64,000 nucleotides of DNA from Hymenobacter sp. DG25A (GCF_001280305.1 NZ_CP012623.1:2232001-2296000); one strand, 5' to 3'. Counted from the stretch's first letter, positions 27,290-37,255 are shown. The notes: generated from the letters alone by a model not told the origin. Numbers and translations: made by a program.

Positions 27290-28492
27290 ATGAACATCTT
27301 CGTCATCAACTCCGGCAGCAGCTCCCTCAAGTACCAACTCTTCCGCTGGCCCCAGGAGCAACCCGTTAGCCGGGGTTTGATTGAGCGAATTGGCCTGACA
27401 GACGGCCTGCTCACTCACCACGCGTTGGTAGATGGCCAGGAGCACACGGTACGACGCACCCTGCCCATTCCGGACCACCGCGCCGGGCTGGAAGAAGCCA
27501 TGCGCCTGCTCACCGATGCTGAAATTGGCGTTATCCAGAATCCGGATGAAATTGCGGTAGTGGGCCACCGCGCCGTGCACGGCGGCGAGCAGTTCCGCGA
27601 CACTACGCTCATTACGGCGGAGGTGAAGGAGAAAATCCGGCAGCTGTTTTCCCTTGCTCCGCTGCATAACCCCCCCAATTTGCTGGGCATGGAAGTGGCG
27701 GAACAGCTGTTTCCGCAGGCCCGGCAGGTGGCTGTGTTCGATACGGCCTTTCACCACACGCTGCCGCCCCACGCCTACCGTTTTGCCCTCCCCGAAAAGC
27801 TCTACACGGAGCACGGTTTCCGGGCCTATGGCTTTCACGGCACCAGCCATAAGTTTGTGGCCGGCGAGGCACTGCGCTATTTAGAAAACCCGGAGGCGCG
27901 CGTTATCACCATTCACCTGGGCAATGGCTGCAGCATGACAGCCACCGCCGCCGGCCATTCCGTGGATACCAGCATGGGCTTTGGCCCCATGAACGGCTTG
28001 GTGATGGGCACCCGCGCCGGCGACACCGACCAGGCCGTTATTTTTCACCTCATCGAGCACCTGGGCTATACCGCTAGCCAGGTGCAGAACCTGCTCAACA
28101 AGGAAAGCGGCATGCTGGGTCTCACCGGCCACAGCGACATGCGCGACGTGACCCACGCCCTGGAGCACGGCGACGAGCGCGCCCGGCTGGCCTACGACCT
28201 CTACGCCTACCGCATCAAGAAATACATCGGCAGTTTTCTGGCAGTTCTCAATGGCGCCGAAGCCATTGTATTCACCGGCGGCGTGGGCGAAAACGACGCC
28301 CGCGTACGGGAGCTAACCTGCCGCAGCCTCGATTTTTTCGGCATCACGCTGGAAACGAGCGAAAATCAGCGCCGCTCCCCTGGCCTTCGTGATCTGTCGG
28401 CCCCGGGCTCCCGCGTAAAAGTGCTGGTGATTCCGACCAACGAGGAGCTGGAAATTGCCCGCCAGTGCGCAGATTTGGTGATGCAGGCTTAG
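27290..28492 (+). CDS. ackA: Acetate kinase
   Basis: A 400-residue cytoplasmic ASKHA-fold kinase that makes ATP and acetate from acetyl phosphate, completing the pathway started by Pta. Motifs: FVINSGSSSLKYQLF at the N-terminus, VGHRAVHGGEQF, VFDTAFHHTLPPHAYRFALP, RAYGFHGTSHK, VITIHLGNGCSMTA, VDTSMGFGPMNGLVMGTRAGD and the C-terminal VFTGGVGENDARVRE. Length is typical. The ATG at 27290 fits the conserved N-terminus exactly. Confidence 0.96.
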   Translation: MNIFVINSGSSSLKYQLFRWPQEQPVSRGLIERIGLTDGLLTHHALVDGQEHTVRRTLPIPDHRAGLEEAMRLLTDAEIGVIQNPDEIAVVGHRAVHGGEQFRDTTLITAEVKEKIRQLFSLAPLHNPPNLLGMEVAEQLFPQARQVAVFDTAFHHTLPPHAYRFALPEKLYTEHGFRAYGFHGTSHKFVAGEALRYLENPEARVITIHLGNGCSMTATAAGHSVDTSMGFGPMNGLVMGTRAGDTDQAVIFHLIEHLGYTASQVQNLLNKESGMLGLTGHSDMRDVTHALEHGDERARLAYDLYAYRIKKYIGSFLAVLNGAEAIVFTGGVGENDARVRELTCRSLDFFGITLETSENQRRSPGLRDLSAPGSRVKVLVIPTNEELEIARQCADLVMQA

Positions 28493-28547
28493 TAATAGAT
28501 ATCTAAATGCAATACACACCAAGTAGAAATACACACTAAAAGAACGG

Positions 28548-28692
28548 GTCATGCTGAGCGCAGCCGAAGCATCTCGCTAGTGTGGTATACCACTGCAACG
28601 AAGCGGGCGAGATGCTTCGACTCCGCTCAGCATGACCGTTATTTTCCCAAAATAGTCAGCACGCGAGATGCTTCGCTCTGCTCTGCATGACG
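28548..28692. repeat. Dispersed palindrome, family A, with an extra half-element
   Basis: A palindrome at 28548-28636 (GTCATGCTGAGCGCAGCC and its complement, with CTAGTGTGGTA centrally) is followed by a lone right arm, GCGAGATGCTTCGCTCTGC, up to 28692. The extra arm looks like the remnant of another copy. It occupies the convergent gap between ackA and the SDR gene. Confidence 0.82.
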
Positions 28693-28723
28693 GTTAGGAA
28701 TATTACGCAACACCTACACCCTT

Positions 28724-29515
28724 TTACACGGCGCTGCGCACAATGCCGCCATCTACGCGCAGGCTGGCTCCGTTGATGGCGCCGGCCAGGGGGCTGGCTA
28801 CGAATACGGTGAAATCGGCAATTTCCCGGGGCTGAATCAGGCGGCCGATAAGGGAGGTTGGGCGGTTTTCGGCCATAAAGCGCCGCTCTGCCGTGGCGTA
28901 ATCTTTTTCATCGGGAAATACCTGCCGAATAAATTCCTCCACCCCGGGGGTATGCGTTGAGCCCGGCATCAGGGCATTTACGGTGACGTTGGAGCCTTTC
29001 GTCATTTCGGCCAGACTGCGGGAAATGGAAAGCTGCATAAGCTTAGTGGCGCTATAGTGGGCCATTTCCGGGGCCGGGTTCATTGCCGATTCGCTGCTGA
29101 TAAAGATGATGCGCCCGGTGGTGCGGGCCAGCATACCGCGCAGGTAATGGCGGCTGAGGCGCACGCCGCTCATAATGTTCACCTCAAACAGCCGCAGCCA
29201 GGATTCATCGGTGGTATCAAAGAACTCGGTGGCCTCATAGATACCCAGGTTATTTACCAGCACATCCACCTCCGGGTACTTGTGAATGGTTTGGGCGGCT
29301 CCTTCGGCGGTGCCGTTGTCTGCCACCAGCGGCAGCAGTTCGGCTTCAGGAAATTCCTGCCGCAACTGCGCTATGGCCTGCTGCACGCTGGCGGCTGTGC
29401 GGCCGTTGATGATGACAATGGCCCCTTCGCGGGCAAAGGAGCGGGCTATTTCCAGGCCGATGCCGCCGGTAGAAGCGGTAACCAGAACGGTTTTTTGGTC
29501 AAGTTGTAAGTTCAT
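28724..29515 (-). CDS. SDR family NAD(P)-dependent oxidoreductase
   Basis: A 263-residue short-chain dehydrogenase. The cofactor motif [12 protein letters not shown] is at about residues 11-22, the NNLG motif is in [12 protein letters not shown], the catalytic serine in [10 protein letters not shown], and YSATKLM supplies Tyr and Lys. The C-terminal [15 protein letters not shown] is standard for the classical subfamily. The ATG at 29515 is chosen over an upstream in-frame start that adds 22 atypical residues. Substrate is unknown; nothing adjacent suggests a pathway. Confidence 0.88.
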   Translation of the reverse strand: MNLQLDQKTVLVTASTGGIGLEIARSFAREGAIVIINGRTAASVQQAIAQLRQEFPEAELLPLVADNGTAEGAAQTIHKYPEVDVLVNNLGIYEATEFFDTTDESWLRLFEVNIMSGVRLSRHYLRGMLARTTGRIIFISSESAMNPAPEMAHYSATKLMQLSISRSLAEMTKGSNVTVNALMPGSTHTPGVEEFIRQVFPDEKDYATAERRFMAENRPTSLIGRLIQPREIADFTVFVASPLAGAINGASLRVDGGIVRSAV

Positions 29516-29749
29516 GTGCAGGAGGAAATGAGTTTGCGAGAGGCTAATGCCGTACTTTCTACGGCTACCTTCGCTAAACAAACGCCGCTAGCGTTTGGCT
29601 CATATCGCCCAACAATTTGCCGTCCTGCTGAGCATGTCGGTTGTAAGAGATGACAACAAACCGCAGCATCCCTTTCCAGAACTCTTAACTTCGCCTGCCT
29701 TCCTTATTCTGTATCCTATTCCTCTGATCGGCCCAGGCAACCGTTTCGG

Positions 29750-31867
29750 TTGCTTTGGAGTTATTGGTGCTCTCTTCACGTATTTCCGCCGTTGATATCC
29801 TTCGCCGCTTCTCCCTGGTTTATTCTGCTGTGCCTGGCCGTGGGCGCGGGCTACGCGGCCCTGCTGTACTCGGCCAAAGCGCCCTGGAGCCGGACGCTGA
29901 ATCTCGGGCTGGCGGCCCTGCGTTTTTTGGTGGTGAGTTTGCTGTGCTTTCTGCTGCTTTCCCCCTTCATCAAAACCACTACCAGCACTACCGAGAAGCC
30001 CACCATTGTGCTGGCCGTGGATAATTCACAGTCGGTAGGGCTGTTTACGCCGGCTCCGCTCCTGCACCAAACCACCCAGGGTCTGCGCCAGCTCACCACC
30101 GACCTACAGGCCAAAGGCTTTTCCGTCGAAACCCAGACCCTCACCCCTGCCACGCGCCCTGTTCGCCCCGATTCGCTGCGCTTCACAGCCGCCGCTACCG
30201 ATCTGGATGGCATGCTTTCCGCCGTGAGCGAGGCGTATGAAGGCCGCAACCTGGCCGGCGTGGTGCTGGTGTCCGATGGCATTGTGAACCAGGGCCGCGC
30301 GCCCCAGTATTCGGAGTACCGCTTTCCTATTTACGGTATGGCCGTGGGCGACACGGTGCCCAAGAAAGATTTGAGCATTCCGGCGCTCAACTATAATCGG
30401 GTAGCCTTCAGCGGCAACCGTTTCCCGGTTGAGGCTGAAATCGGCTATGATGGCTACGCCGGCAGCACTGCCACCGTGCAGCTGCGCGAAAACGGCCGCG
30501 TGCTGCAAACCAAGCAGGTGAAACTGCCGGCCGGTCAGCGCCGCCAGAAAACCACTTTTCTGGTGATGGCACCCGCCCCCGGCAAGCGGCGCTATGAGGT
30601 GGTAGTGGAAAAGCAGCCCGGTGAGTTTACCCTGCTCAACAACAGCAAATTTGCTTACGTGGATGTGGTGAAAGGCAAGCTGAAAGTGCTGCTGGCCGGG
30701 GCAGCCCCCCACCCCGACCTGAAAGCTCTGCGCGCCGCCATTCAGCAAAACGATAACTTCGACCTGGTTTCCTACCTGCCCGGCATCAGCCCGCTGAAGG
30801 CTCAGGACTATGATGTGGCCATTCTGCACCAACTGCCGGCCCGCGGTGGCCTGGGCAGCGAAGTAGTGGCCCAGGTACGGCAACGCCGGATTCCGGCCTT
30901 CTATATCCTGGGAGCCCAATCGGATTTTGATGCTTACAACCGCCTGGGAGCGGGCCTCACGGTGCAGCCGCGCGGCGCCCAGACGGATGATGTAACGCCC
31001 GTGCCCAACCCCGCCTTTGCGCGCTTTTCCTTTGAAGAAGACGCCGCCCGGCGGTTTGCGGCATATTCGCCCGCCCCGGTTCCTTTTGGCAGTCTGCGCC
31101 TGAATGGCGGCGCCGAAGTGGCCTTATTTCAGCAGGTAGGCCGCCTGAAAACCCAGCGCCCGCTGCTGGTTTTTGGCGGCTCGGCAGCCCAGCGCCAGGC
31201 CACGCTGCTCACGGATGGCAGCTGGCAGTGGCGCCTGCAGGAAGCCACGGAGCACGAAGACCGCCCGGAAGCCTACGACCGGATGATTATTCGCACGCTG
31301 CAGTTGCTCACGCAAAACGCCAACAAAAAGCGCCTCGATGTATACCCCACCCAGGACGCCTTTTCCTCGCAGGACGACGTGACGTTTGGCGTCGAAACCT
31401 ACAACGCAGTGTTTGAGCGCATCTACAACCAGAAAATTACCTTCACGCTCACCGACGAAAAGCAGAAGACCCGCACCTTCAGCTATACTAATACCGAGGA
31501 CGGTGCGCCGCTGCACCTGGGCGCATTGCCCGGCGGCCTCTACCGCTACACCGCCCGCGCCACGCTGGGCGGCCAGCCCCAGCAGGACCGCGGCGAGCTG
31601 CTGGTGCAGGAGCAGCAGCTGGAAGCCCTGGACGCCCGCGCCGACCATAACCTGCTCTACCAGCTCTCCCGCCGCAGCGGCCAGCGCCTCTACTACCCGC
31701 AACAGTTCGCCCAACTCACCCAGGACATTGAGAAGGCCAACTACAAGCCGGTTATCTACTCCGAGGAAAAGCTGAAAGAGCTCATCGATATGAAATGGCT
31801 GTTTTTCCTGATTCTGGCCTTGATATCAGCAGAATGGGCCCTGCGTAAGTATTCCGGTGTAGTGTAG
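29750..31867 (+). CDS. VWA-like membrane protein, start uncertain
   Basis: A protein of about 705 residues. Two N-terminal transmembrane segments (about residues 20-36 and 45-67) are followed by a VWA-like domain whose metal site reads VLAVDNSQSVG (D-x-S-x-S) with VVLVSDGIVNQG further on. A long beta-rich region comes next, then a C-terminal membrane segment (MKWLFFLILALISAEWALRKYSG). Such proteins are common in Bacteroidota beside aerotolerance-type operons, but no such partner is here. No ATG occurs in frame before the first membrane segment, so initiation at TTG (29750 or 29792) is assumed. Its stop codon lies inside a family B palindrome. Confidence 0.8.
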   Translation: MLWSYWCSLHVFPPLISFAASPWFILLCLAVGAGYAALLYSAKAPWSRTLNLGLAALRFLVVSLLCFLLLSPFIKTTTSTTEKPTIVLAVDNSQSVGLFTPAPLLHQTTQGLRQLTTDLQAKGFSVETQTLTPATRPVRPDSLRFTAAATDLDGMLSAVSEAYEGRNLAGVVLVSDGIVNQGRAPQYSEYRFPIYGMAVGDTVPKKDLSIPALNYNRVAFSGNRFPVEAEIGYDGYAGSTATVQLRENGRVLQTKQVKLPAGQRRQKTTFLVMAPAPGKRRYEVVVEKQPGEFTLLNNSKFAYVDVVKGKLKVLLAGAAPHPDLKALRAAIQQNDNFDLVSYLPGISPLKAQDYDVAILHQLPARGGLGSEVVAQVRQRRIPAFYILGAQSDFDAYNRLGAGLTVQPRGAQTDDVTPVPNPAFARFSFEEDAARRFAAYSPAPVPFGSLRLNGGAEVALFQQVGRLKTQRPLLVFGGSAAQRQATLLTDGSWQWRLQEATEHEDRPEAYDRMIIRTLQLLTQNANKKRLDVYPTQDAFSSQDDVTFGVETYNAVFERIYNQKITFTLTDEKQKTRTFSYTNTEDGAPLHLGALPGGLYRYTARATLGGQPQQDRGELLVQEQQLEALDARADHNLLYQLSRRSGQRLYYPQQFAQLTQDIEKANYKPVIYSEEKLKELIDMKWLFFLILALISAEWALRKYSGVV

Positions 31868-31978
31868 CGCGAAGCTCCGGCTTCGCGCACGAGCAGCGCG
31901 AGTTCCTAAGCATTGTTACAAGCGGAGCATTTTCGACAACTCGCTTCACTCGTGCGCGAAGCCGGAGCTTCGCGCTAC
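31864..31978. repeat. Dispersed palindrome, family B, overlapping a stop codon
   Basis: The arms start GTAGCGCGAAGCTCCGGC and end GCGCTAC at 31978. The TAG of the VWA gene (31865-31867) is the second to fourth base of the left arm. The right arm ends 40 bases before the pseudouridine synthase ATG. Confidence 0.85.
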
Positions 31979-32006
31979 AATGCACGCTACGATGCGCGCT
32001 TCCTGC

Positions 32007-32014
32007 TACCTTTG
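32007..32014 (+). promoter_or_regulatory. -7 element four bases before the pseudouridine synthase start
   Basis: TACCTTTG, an exact consensus match, lies four bases before the ATG at 32019. The transcript would start at or near the start codon. Confidence 0.45.
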
Positions 32015-32018
32015 CACC

Positions 32019-32888
32019 ATGCATTACATCCTCGTCAACAAACCCTACGAAGTCCTCACCCAGTTTACCGACGAGAATGGCCGCGCCACGCTCAAGGATT
32101 TCGTTAATATTCCGAATATATACCCCGTAGGCCGCCTGGATTATGACTCCGAAGGCCTGGTGCTGCTCACCGATGACAAGCAGCTGCAGCACCGCCTCTC
32201 CGAGCCGCGCTTTAAAGTACCGAAAACCTATTGGGTGCAGGTAGAAGGCATTCCCACGCCCGAAGCTTTGGAAACCCTGCGCCGCGGCGTAGACCTGAAA
32301 ACCGGCTTCACTACCCCCGCCGAGGTAGAATTATTGACTGAAGAACCCCAAATCTGGGACCGGAGCAAACCGGTGCGTTTTCGGGCCGCTATTCCTACCT
32401 CTTGGATTCAGATTACCATTTCGCAGGGCATGAACCGCCAGGTGCGCAAAATGACGGCGGCCGTGGGCTTTCCTACGCTACGCTTGGTGCGCGCCCGCCT
32501 CGCCGGTATTCCGGTAGGCAACCTGCAGCCCGGCCAGTGGCGCGAGTTGACCACCGATGAGGTAAAAGAACTGACCGATGATATGGCGGCCCAAACCCTG
32601 GCCGCCGGCACCTTTAAGCCGGCCAGCAAATCAGACAGTGGCTATTGGCCCGGCGGCATTCGTCCGGCCAGTGAAAAGCCCGGCCAGAACAGCGCCGGTG
32701 GCTATAATCGGGGCGGCTTTGGCGCCAAGCCCGGAGCCGGCAGTAAATCCAAAACCGGCCGTAGCGCCGGCGGCCCGGCACAGGACAAGGGAAAAGGCAA
32801 GCCCGCCGGCGGCCCCAGCCGGGGTAGCACCGGCCGCAAACCGGGCTCCGACCGGCCAACGGGTGGTGGGCGCAAGTCCGGCCGATGA
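32019..32888 (+). CDS. rluE: rRNA pseudouridine synthase, RluE-like, with basic Gly-rich tail
   Basis: A 289-residue RsuA/RluB-E family enzyme that isomerises a uridine in rRNA. It starts MHYILVNKPYEVLTQF with no S4 domain, which fits RluE. The catalytic aspartate is D41 in GRLDYDSEGLVLLT, followed by KTYWVQVEG and the QGMNRQVRKMTAAVGFPTLRLVR core. The last 85 or so residues are a low-complexity tail rich in Gly, Lys, Pro and Ser, longer than in the usual enzyme and probably RNA-binding. The ATG at 32019 is preferred to an in-frame start 13 codons earlier. Its TGA overlaps the next ATG. Confidence 0.9.
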   Translation: MHYILVNKPYEVLTQFTDENGRATLKDFVNIPNIYPVGRLDYDSEGLVLLTDDKQLQHRLSEPRFKVPKTYWVQVEGIPTPEALETLRRGVDLKTGFTTPAEVELLTEEPQIWDRSKPVRFRAAIPTSWIQITISQGMNRQVRKMTAAVGFPTLRLVRARLAGIPVGNLQPGQWRELTTDEVKELTDDMAAQTLAAGTFKPASKSDSGYWPGGIRPASEKPGQNSAGGYNRGGFGAKPGAGSKSKTGRSAGGPAQDKGKGKPAGGPSRGSTGRKPGSDRPTGGGRKSGR

Positions 32889-33835
32889 AGCGTAAGCGCC
32901 TTGTTCAGCTGCTCTTAGTCTTGGCCACGGTTGTGTTAAACGCCGTGGCCTTTTTCCATGCCTGGCGCTTCACCCATTTTTCTCCTGCCGTCACCGTGCG
33001 CACCAGTAATCCGGAGGGGCTGGCCGGCTGGCGCAAGCTGGGGGTGCTGCTCACAGGCGTATCGAACCCTAAGCCTCACAGCCCAAACCGTCCGAATTTT
33101 ACTTACCAGCGCCTCTTGCTGTCCAGCCCCAATGGGCGCCTGGAGGCTTGGTATAGCACAGTGCCCAACGCCCGTGGCACCGTGGCGCTTTTTCATGGCT
33201 ACACCAGCAACAAAGCGGCCCTACTTCCCGAAGCCGCCTATTTCCGCCGCTTAGGTTATAGTGTGCTGCTCACAGATTTTGCCGGTAATGGCGGCTCGGC
33301 TGGCTATACCTGCACCGTAGGATATCGGGAGGCGGAGGACGTGCGCACCGCGTTTAACTGGCTTGTACAAAACCAACCGCAGAAACCCATTCTGCTTTAC
33401 GGCGTGAGCATGGGTGCCGAAGCTATTCTAAGAGCCGAAAGTGAACTGGGCGTGCTGCCCAAAGCCAATATTCTGGAGTGCCCGTACGGCAGCATGCTCC
33501 AAACGGCGCGTAACCGCTTTGCTGCCATGCACCTGCCTGATTTCCCAATGGCCAACTTGCTGGTTTTCTGGGGCGGCGTGCAAAATGGCTTCTGGGCTTT
33601 TGACCTGGATGCTACCCGGTTCGCCAGCCATATTAACACCCCTACCCTCCTGATGTGGGGCGAAGCCGACCCGCGGGTGACCCGGCAGGAAACCGACGCT
33701 ATTTACCGGAACCTGCGAGGACCCAAGCAACGGCAAAACTTTGTCGGTTCCGGCCATGAGCCCTATTGGAAGAAGCATGAACAGCTATGGCGCAGCAAAA
33801 TAGCTGGGTTTGTAGCAGGCTTACCTTTGAAGTAG
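32885..33835 (+). CDS. Alpha/beta hydrolase, membrane-anchored
   Basis: A 316-residue serine hydrolase. One N-terminal membrane segment (LLLVLATVVLNAVAFF) precedes the fold. The oxyanion region is FHGYTSNKAA, the nucleophile S175 is in YGVSMGAEA, the acid is in MWGEADPRV and the His is in GSGHEPYW. The active site would face the periplasm if the anchor is a simple N-in segment. Substrate unknown. It shares an ATGA overlap with the pseudouridine synthase, so the two are co-translated, although no functional link is evident. Confidence 0.87.
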   Translation: MKRKRLVQLLLVLATVVLNAVAFFHAWRFTHFSPAVTVRTSNPEGLAGWRKLGVLLTGVSNPKPHSPNRPNFTYQRLLLSSPNGRLEAWYSTVPNARGTVALFHGYTSNKAALLPEAAYFRRLGYSVLLTDFAGNGGSAGYTCTVGYREAEDVRTAFNWLVQNQPQKPILLYGVSMGAEAILRAESELGVLPKANILECPYGSMLQTARNRFAAMHLPDFPMANLLVFWGGVQNGFWAFDLDATRFASHINTPTLLMWGEADPRVTRQETDAIYRNLRGPKQRQNFVGSGHEPYWKKHEQLWRSKIAGFVAGLPLK

Positions 33836-34059
33836 CCGCTTAGTGCGCTTTGCCGCCTGCCCGGCTGGCAGGGAAATCAGAATGGAGCGTGCAGGAGAAG
33901 GTCAGAGCGGCGGGAAACGGCGCGGGGTGTCCCGTAAAAATGACAAGTTGTCACAGGAAAACGCCGTTTTGCGGGCTGGTACGCTGCTTGTAATCCTCCT
34001 TTCGCGAGTGATTCGCAATTATCCTCTGACACCTCAACTCCTAAACGATAACCATCCAC

Positions 34060-36009
34060 ATGGGCAAAATAATCGGTATTGACCTCGGCACCACCAACTC
34101 GTGCGTGGCCGTAATGGAAGGCAACGAGCCGGTGGTGATTCCAAACAGCGAAGGCCGCCGCACCACCCCCTCCATCGTAGCGTTCCTCGATAACGGTAAA
34201 GGCGAGCGTAAAGTCGGTGACCCCGCCAAGCGTCAGGCCATTACCAACCCCAAGAACACGATTCAGTCGATTAAGCGCTTCATGGGTCGCAGCTTCGGCG
34301 AAGTAACCGAAGAAGCCAAGCACGTTTCCTACGAACTGGTGCCCGGTCCTAACAACACGGTAGCTGTGCAAATCGGCGACCGGAAGTACACGCCGCAGGA
34401 AATCTCGGCTATGGTACTGCAGAAAATGAAGCAGACGGCTGAGGATTATCTGGGTCAGCCCGTAACGGAAGCTGTTATTACGGTGCCCGCTTACTTCAAT
34501 GATGCCCAGCGTCAGGCTACCAAAGAAGCCGGTGCTATTGCCGGTCTCGATGTAAAGCGCATCATCAACGAGCCTACGGCCGCGGCCCTGGCTTATGGCC
34601 TTGATAAGAAGCACAAAGACCAGAAAATTGCCGTGTACGACCTTGGCGGTGGCACCTTCGATATCTCCATTCTCGAGCTGGGTGATGGCGTGTTCGAAGT
34701 ACTGTCTACCAACGGTGACACCCACCTCGGCGGCGACGACTTCGACCAGGTAATCATCAACTTCCTGGCCGATCAGTTCGCCAGCGAAAACGAAGGCCTC
34801 GACCTGCGTAAGGATGCCATGGCGCTCCAGCGTTTGAAAGAAGCCGCTGAGAAAGCCAAAGTAGAGCTGTCGTCTTCTACGGAGACGGAAATCAACCTGC
34901 CTTACGTAACGGCCACCGCTTCGGGCCCCAAGCACCTGGTGGTAAAGCTGAGCCGCGCTAAGTTTGAGCAGCTGGCTGACAGCCTCGTGCGTCGCTCCAT
35001 GGAGCCTTGCAAAAAGGCCCTGCAGGATGCCGGCCTGAGCACTTCCGATATCGACGAAGTAATCCTGGTAGGTGGTTCTACCCGTATCCCCCGCATTCAG
35101 GAGGAAGTAGAGAAGTTCTTCGGTAAGAAGCCTTCCAAGGGCGTTAACCCCGACGAAGTAGTAGCTGTAGGCGCTGCCATTCAGGGCGGTGTACTGACCG
35201 GTGAAGTGAAGGACGTGCTCCTGCTGGACGTAACTCCGCTTTCGCTGGGTATCGAAACCATGGGCGGTGTCATGACCAAGCTCATCGAGTCGAACACGAC
35301 CATCCCGACCAAGAAATCGGAAACCTTCTCCACGGCTTCGGATAACCAGCCTTCGGTGGAAATCCACGTGCTGCAGGGCGAGCGTCCGATGGCTTCGCAG
35401 AACCGCACCATTGGTCGCTTCCACCTCGCCGATATTCCACCAGCACCCCGCGGCGTTCCGCAGGTTGAAGTAACCTTCGACATCGACGCCAACGGTATCC
35501 TGCACGTATCGGCCAAGGACAAAGGCACCGGCAAAGAGCAGAAAATCCGCATCGAAGCCTCTTCGGGCCTGTCGGATGCTGACATTGAGCGGATGCGTCA
35601 GGAAGCGGCCGCCAACGCCGAGTCGGACAAAGCCGAAGTGGAGCGCATCTCGAAGATGAATGCCGCTGACTCGATGATTTTCCAGACCGAGAAGCAGCTG
35701 AAAGAGTACGGCGACAAGCTGAGCGGCGGCAACAAAACCGCTGTGGAAAGCGCGCTGGCCGACCTCAAGACGGCGCACGAAAGCAAGGATATTGCCGCCA
35801 TCGACAAAGCTATGGAGGCTATCAACGCCGCCTGGCAGGCAGCTTCTACGGAAATGTACAACGCTACCCAGGGCGGTCAGCCCGGCGGTGCTGAAGGCGG
35901 CAACCCTTTCGGGGGCGGTGAAGGCCAGCAGCCCGGCGGCAACGGCCAGGGCGCCGGTCACGACAACGTGACGGACGTAGACTACGAAGAAGTAGACGGC
36001 AAGAAGTAA
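34060..36009 (+). CDS. dnaK: Chaperone protein DnaK (Hsp70)
   Basis: A 649-residue cytoplasmic Hsp70. The N-terminal ATPase domain starts [20 protein letters not shown] and carries [34 protein letters not shown] and [11 protein letters not shown]. The linker ([16 protein letters not shown]) leads to the substrate-binding domain, and the helical lid ends in a Gly/Gln-rich tail with [14 protein letters not shown]. All hallmarks are intact. No grpE or dnaJ adjoins. The 224-base upstream gap should hold the promoter, but no CIRCE-like repeat was seen. A strong terminator follows. Confidence 0.97.
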   Translation: MGKIIGIDLGTTNSCVAVMEGNEPVVIPNSEGRRTTPSIVAFLDNGKGERKVGDPAKRQAITNPKNTIQSIKRFMGRSFGEVTEEAKHVSYELVPGPNNTVAVQIGDRKYTPQEISAMVLQKMKQTAEDYLGQPVTEAVITVPAYFNDAQRQATKEAGAIAGLDVKRIINEPTAAALAYGLDKKHKDQKIAVYDLGGGTFDISILELGDGVFEVLSTNGDTHLGGDDFDQVIINFLADQFASENEGLDLRKDAMALQRLKEAAEKAKVELSSSTETEINLPYVTATASGPKHLVVKLSRAKFEQLADSLVRRSMEPCKKALQDAGLSTSDIDEVILVGGSTRIPRIQEEVEKFFGKKPSKGVNPDEVVAVGAAIQGGVLTGEVKDVLLLDVTPLSLGIETMGGVMTKLIESNTTIPTKKSETFSTASDNQPSVEIHVLQGERPMASQNRTIGRFHLADIPPAPRGVPQVEVTFDIDANGILHVSAKDKGTGKEQKIRIEASSGLSDADIERMRQEAAANAESDKAEVERISKMNAADSMIFQTEKQLKEYGDKLSGGNKTAVESALADLKTAHESKDIAAIDKAMEAINAAWQAASTEMYNATQGGQPGGAEGGNPFGGGEGQQPGGNGQGAGHDNVTDVDYEEVDGKK

Positions 36010-36026
36010 TTCTTGACTTATTTGAA

Positions 36027-36064
36027 CAAAAAGGCCGGTAGCTATATGCTGCCGGCCTTTTTTG
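36027..36064 (+). terminator. Terminator after dnaK
   Basis: AAAAAGGCCGGTAGC pairs with GCTGCCGGCCTTTTT across a short loop, allowing one G-T pair, and a T run follows. It lies about 18 bases after the dnaK stop. Confidence 0.85.
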
Positions 36065-36094
36065 CGTTAGGGCGGCGCATAACTCTTCAACTAT

Positions 36095-36102
36095 TACCTT
36101 TC
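36095..36102 (+). promoter_or_regulatory. -7-like element four bases before the monooxygenase start
   Basis: TACCTTTC lies four bases before the ATG at 36107, matching the close spacing seen for several other genes here. Confidence 0.4.
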
Positions 36103-36106
36103 GCAC

Positions 36107-37255
36107 ATGGCACATTTTCTCATCATTGGCGCCGGCATTGGCGGCCTCGCCACGGCCCATGGGCTTTTGCAGCATGGGCATACGGTACGGGTGATTGAAG
36201 CCGCACCGGAGCTGCGGGAAATTGGAGCGGGCGTGGTATTGGGCGCCAATGCTATGCTGGCCCTGAGTAAGCTGGGCCTGCAGGAAACCGTGCAGGTGCA
36301 TGGCACGGCCATCACCAAAATTCAACTGCGCGATGAGCAGGGCGGCGCTCTGCAAACCGTAGACACCACGGAATTCACCCGGGAGCTGGGCTTCCAGAAC
36401 CTGGGCATTCATCGCGCCGCCCTGCAGCGGGCACTGCTGGCGGGCCTGCCCCCCGATACCGTGCAGCTGGGCATCCCGTTTGAGCGGTTTGAGCAAACGG
36501 CCACTGGCGTGCGGGCGCACTTGGCCAATGGCACCTCGCTCACCGCCGATGCTTTGATTGGGGCCGATGGAGTTCGCTCCCGCGTGCGGCGGCAGCTGGT
36601 GCCCCCGGCCAAGCCCCGGTACGCGGGCTATACCTGCTGGCGCGCCGTGGTAAATGCCGCCGCCCTGAAGCTGCCCGTAGGTGAATCGGCGGAGGTGTGG
36701 GGCACGGGCGGACGGCGCTTTGGCTACGTGCCCGTGGGCGAAGGTCGCGTGTACTGGTTTGCCTGCCTGAACTGCGGCCAGGTAAACAGCCCGCATTTCA
36801 GCCGCTACCAGCTGGCCGACCTGCGCCGGGAGTTTGCCGGCTTTTCCGCGCCGGTGCCGGAACTGCTGGCGCTGGCTTCTGATGAAAACGTGTTGTGGAA
36901 CGATATTCTCGACCTGAAACCGCTCACGCAGCTGGCTTTTGAACGGGTGCTTTTGCTGGGTGATGCTGGCCACGCCACCACGCCCAATATGGGCCAGGGC
37001 GCGGGTATGGCCATTGAAGACGCATTGGTACTGGCGGAGACTTTGGCGAATGAAACGAATATTCCCGCCGCCTTCCAGCGCTTTGAGCAGCGCCGGTTGC
37101 CCCGCACCACGCGCATTGTGAATACCTCCTGGCAGCTGGGCCGGCTGGCGCAGCTGGAAAAGCCATGGCAGATTAAGCTGCGCAATATGGGAATGCGCCT
37201 GGTGCCGGACGCCATCAGTCTGAAGCAAATGGCCTGGCTGTATCAGCCGGCATAG
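36107..37255 (+). CDS. FAD-dependent monooxygenase
   Basis: A 382-residue class A flavoprotein hydroxylase. The Rossmann motif GAGIGG is at residues 8-13, IEAAPELREIGAGVVLGANAM follows, the DG motif reads LIGADGVRSRVR, and the second FAD motif is LLGDAGHATTPNMGQGAGMAIEDALVLAE. These are the salicylate hydroxylase/UbiH-like signatures; the aromatic or isoprenoid substrate is not known. The gene lies between dnaK and a DegT aminotransferase and is not obviously co-transcribed with dnaK, given the terminator between them. Confidence 0.9.
   Translation: MAHFLIIGAGIGGLATAHGLLQHGHTVRVIEAAPELREIGAGVVLGANAMLALSKLGLQETVQVHGTAITKIQLRDEQGGALQTVDTTEFTRELGFQNLGIHRAALQRALLAGLPPDTVQLGIPFERFEQTATGVRAHLANGTSLTADALIGADGVRSRVRRQLVPPAKPRYAGYTCWRAVVNAAALKLPVGESAEVWGTGGRRFGYVPVGEGRVYWFACLNCGQVNSPHFSRYQLADLRREFAGFSAPVPELLALASDENVLWNDILDLKPLTQLAFERVLLLGDAGHATTPNMGQGAGMAIEDALVLAETLANETNIPAAFQRFEQRRLPRTTRIVNTSWQLGRLAQLEKPWQIKLRNMGMRLVPDAISLKQMAWLYQPA

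Noticed and set aside
33836..34059. Heat-shock control element (CIRCE) upstream of dnaK
   Set aside because: No 9-base inverted repeat with a 9-base spacer of the CIRCE type was found in the gap.
33877..35961. Long minus-strand open frame (694 codons) opposite dnaK
   Set aside because: It mirrors dnaK codons on the other strand; composition is His/Leu/Val/Phe-rich without motifs, as expected of a high-GC antisense frame.
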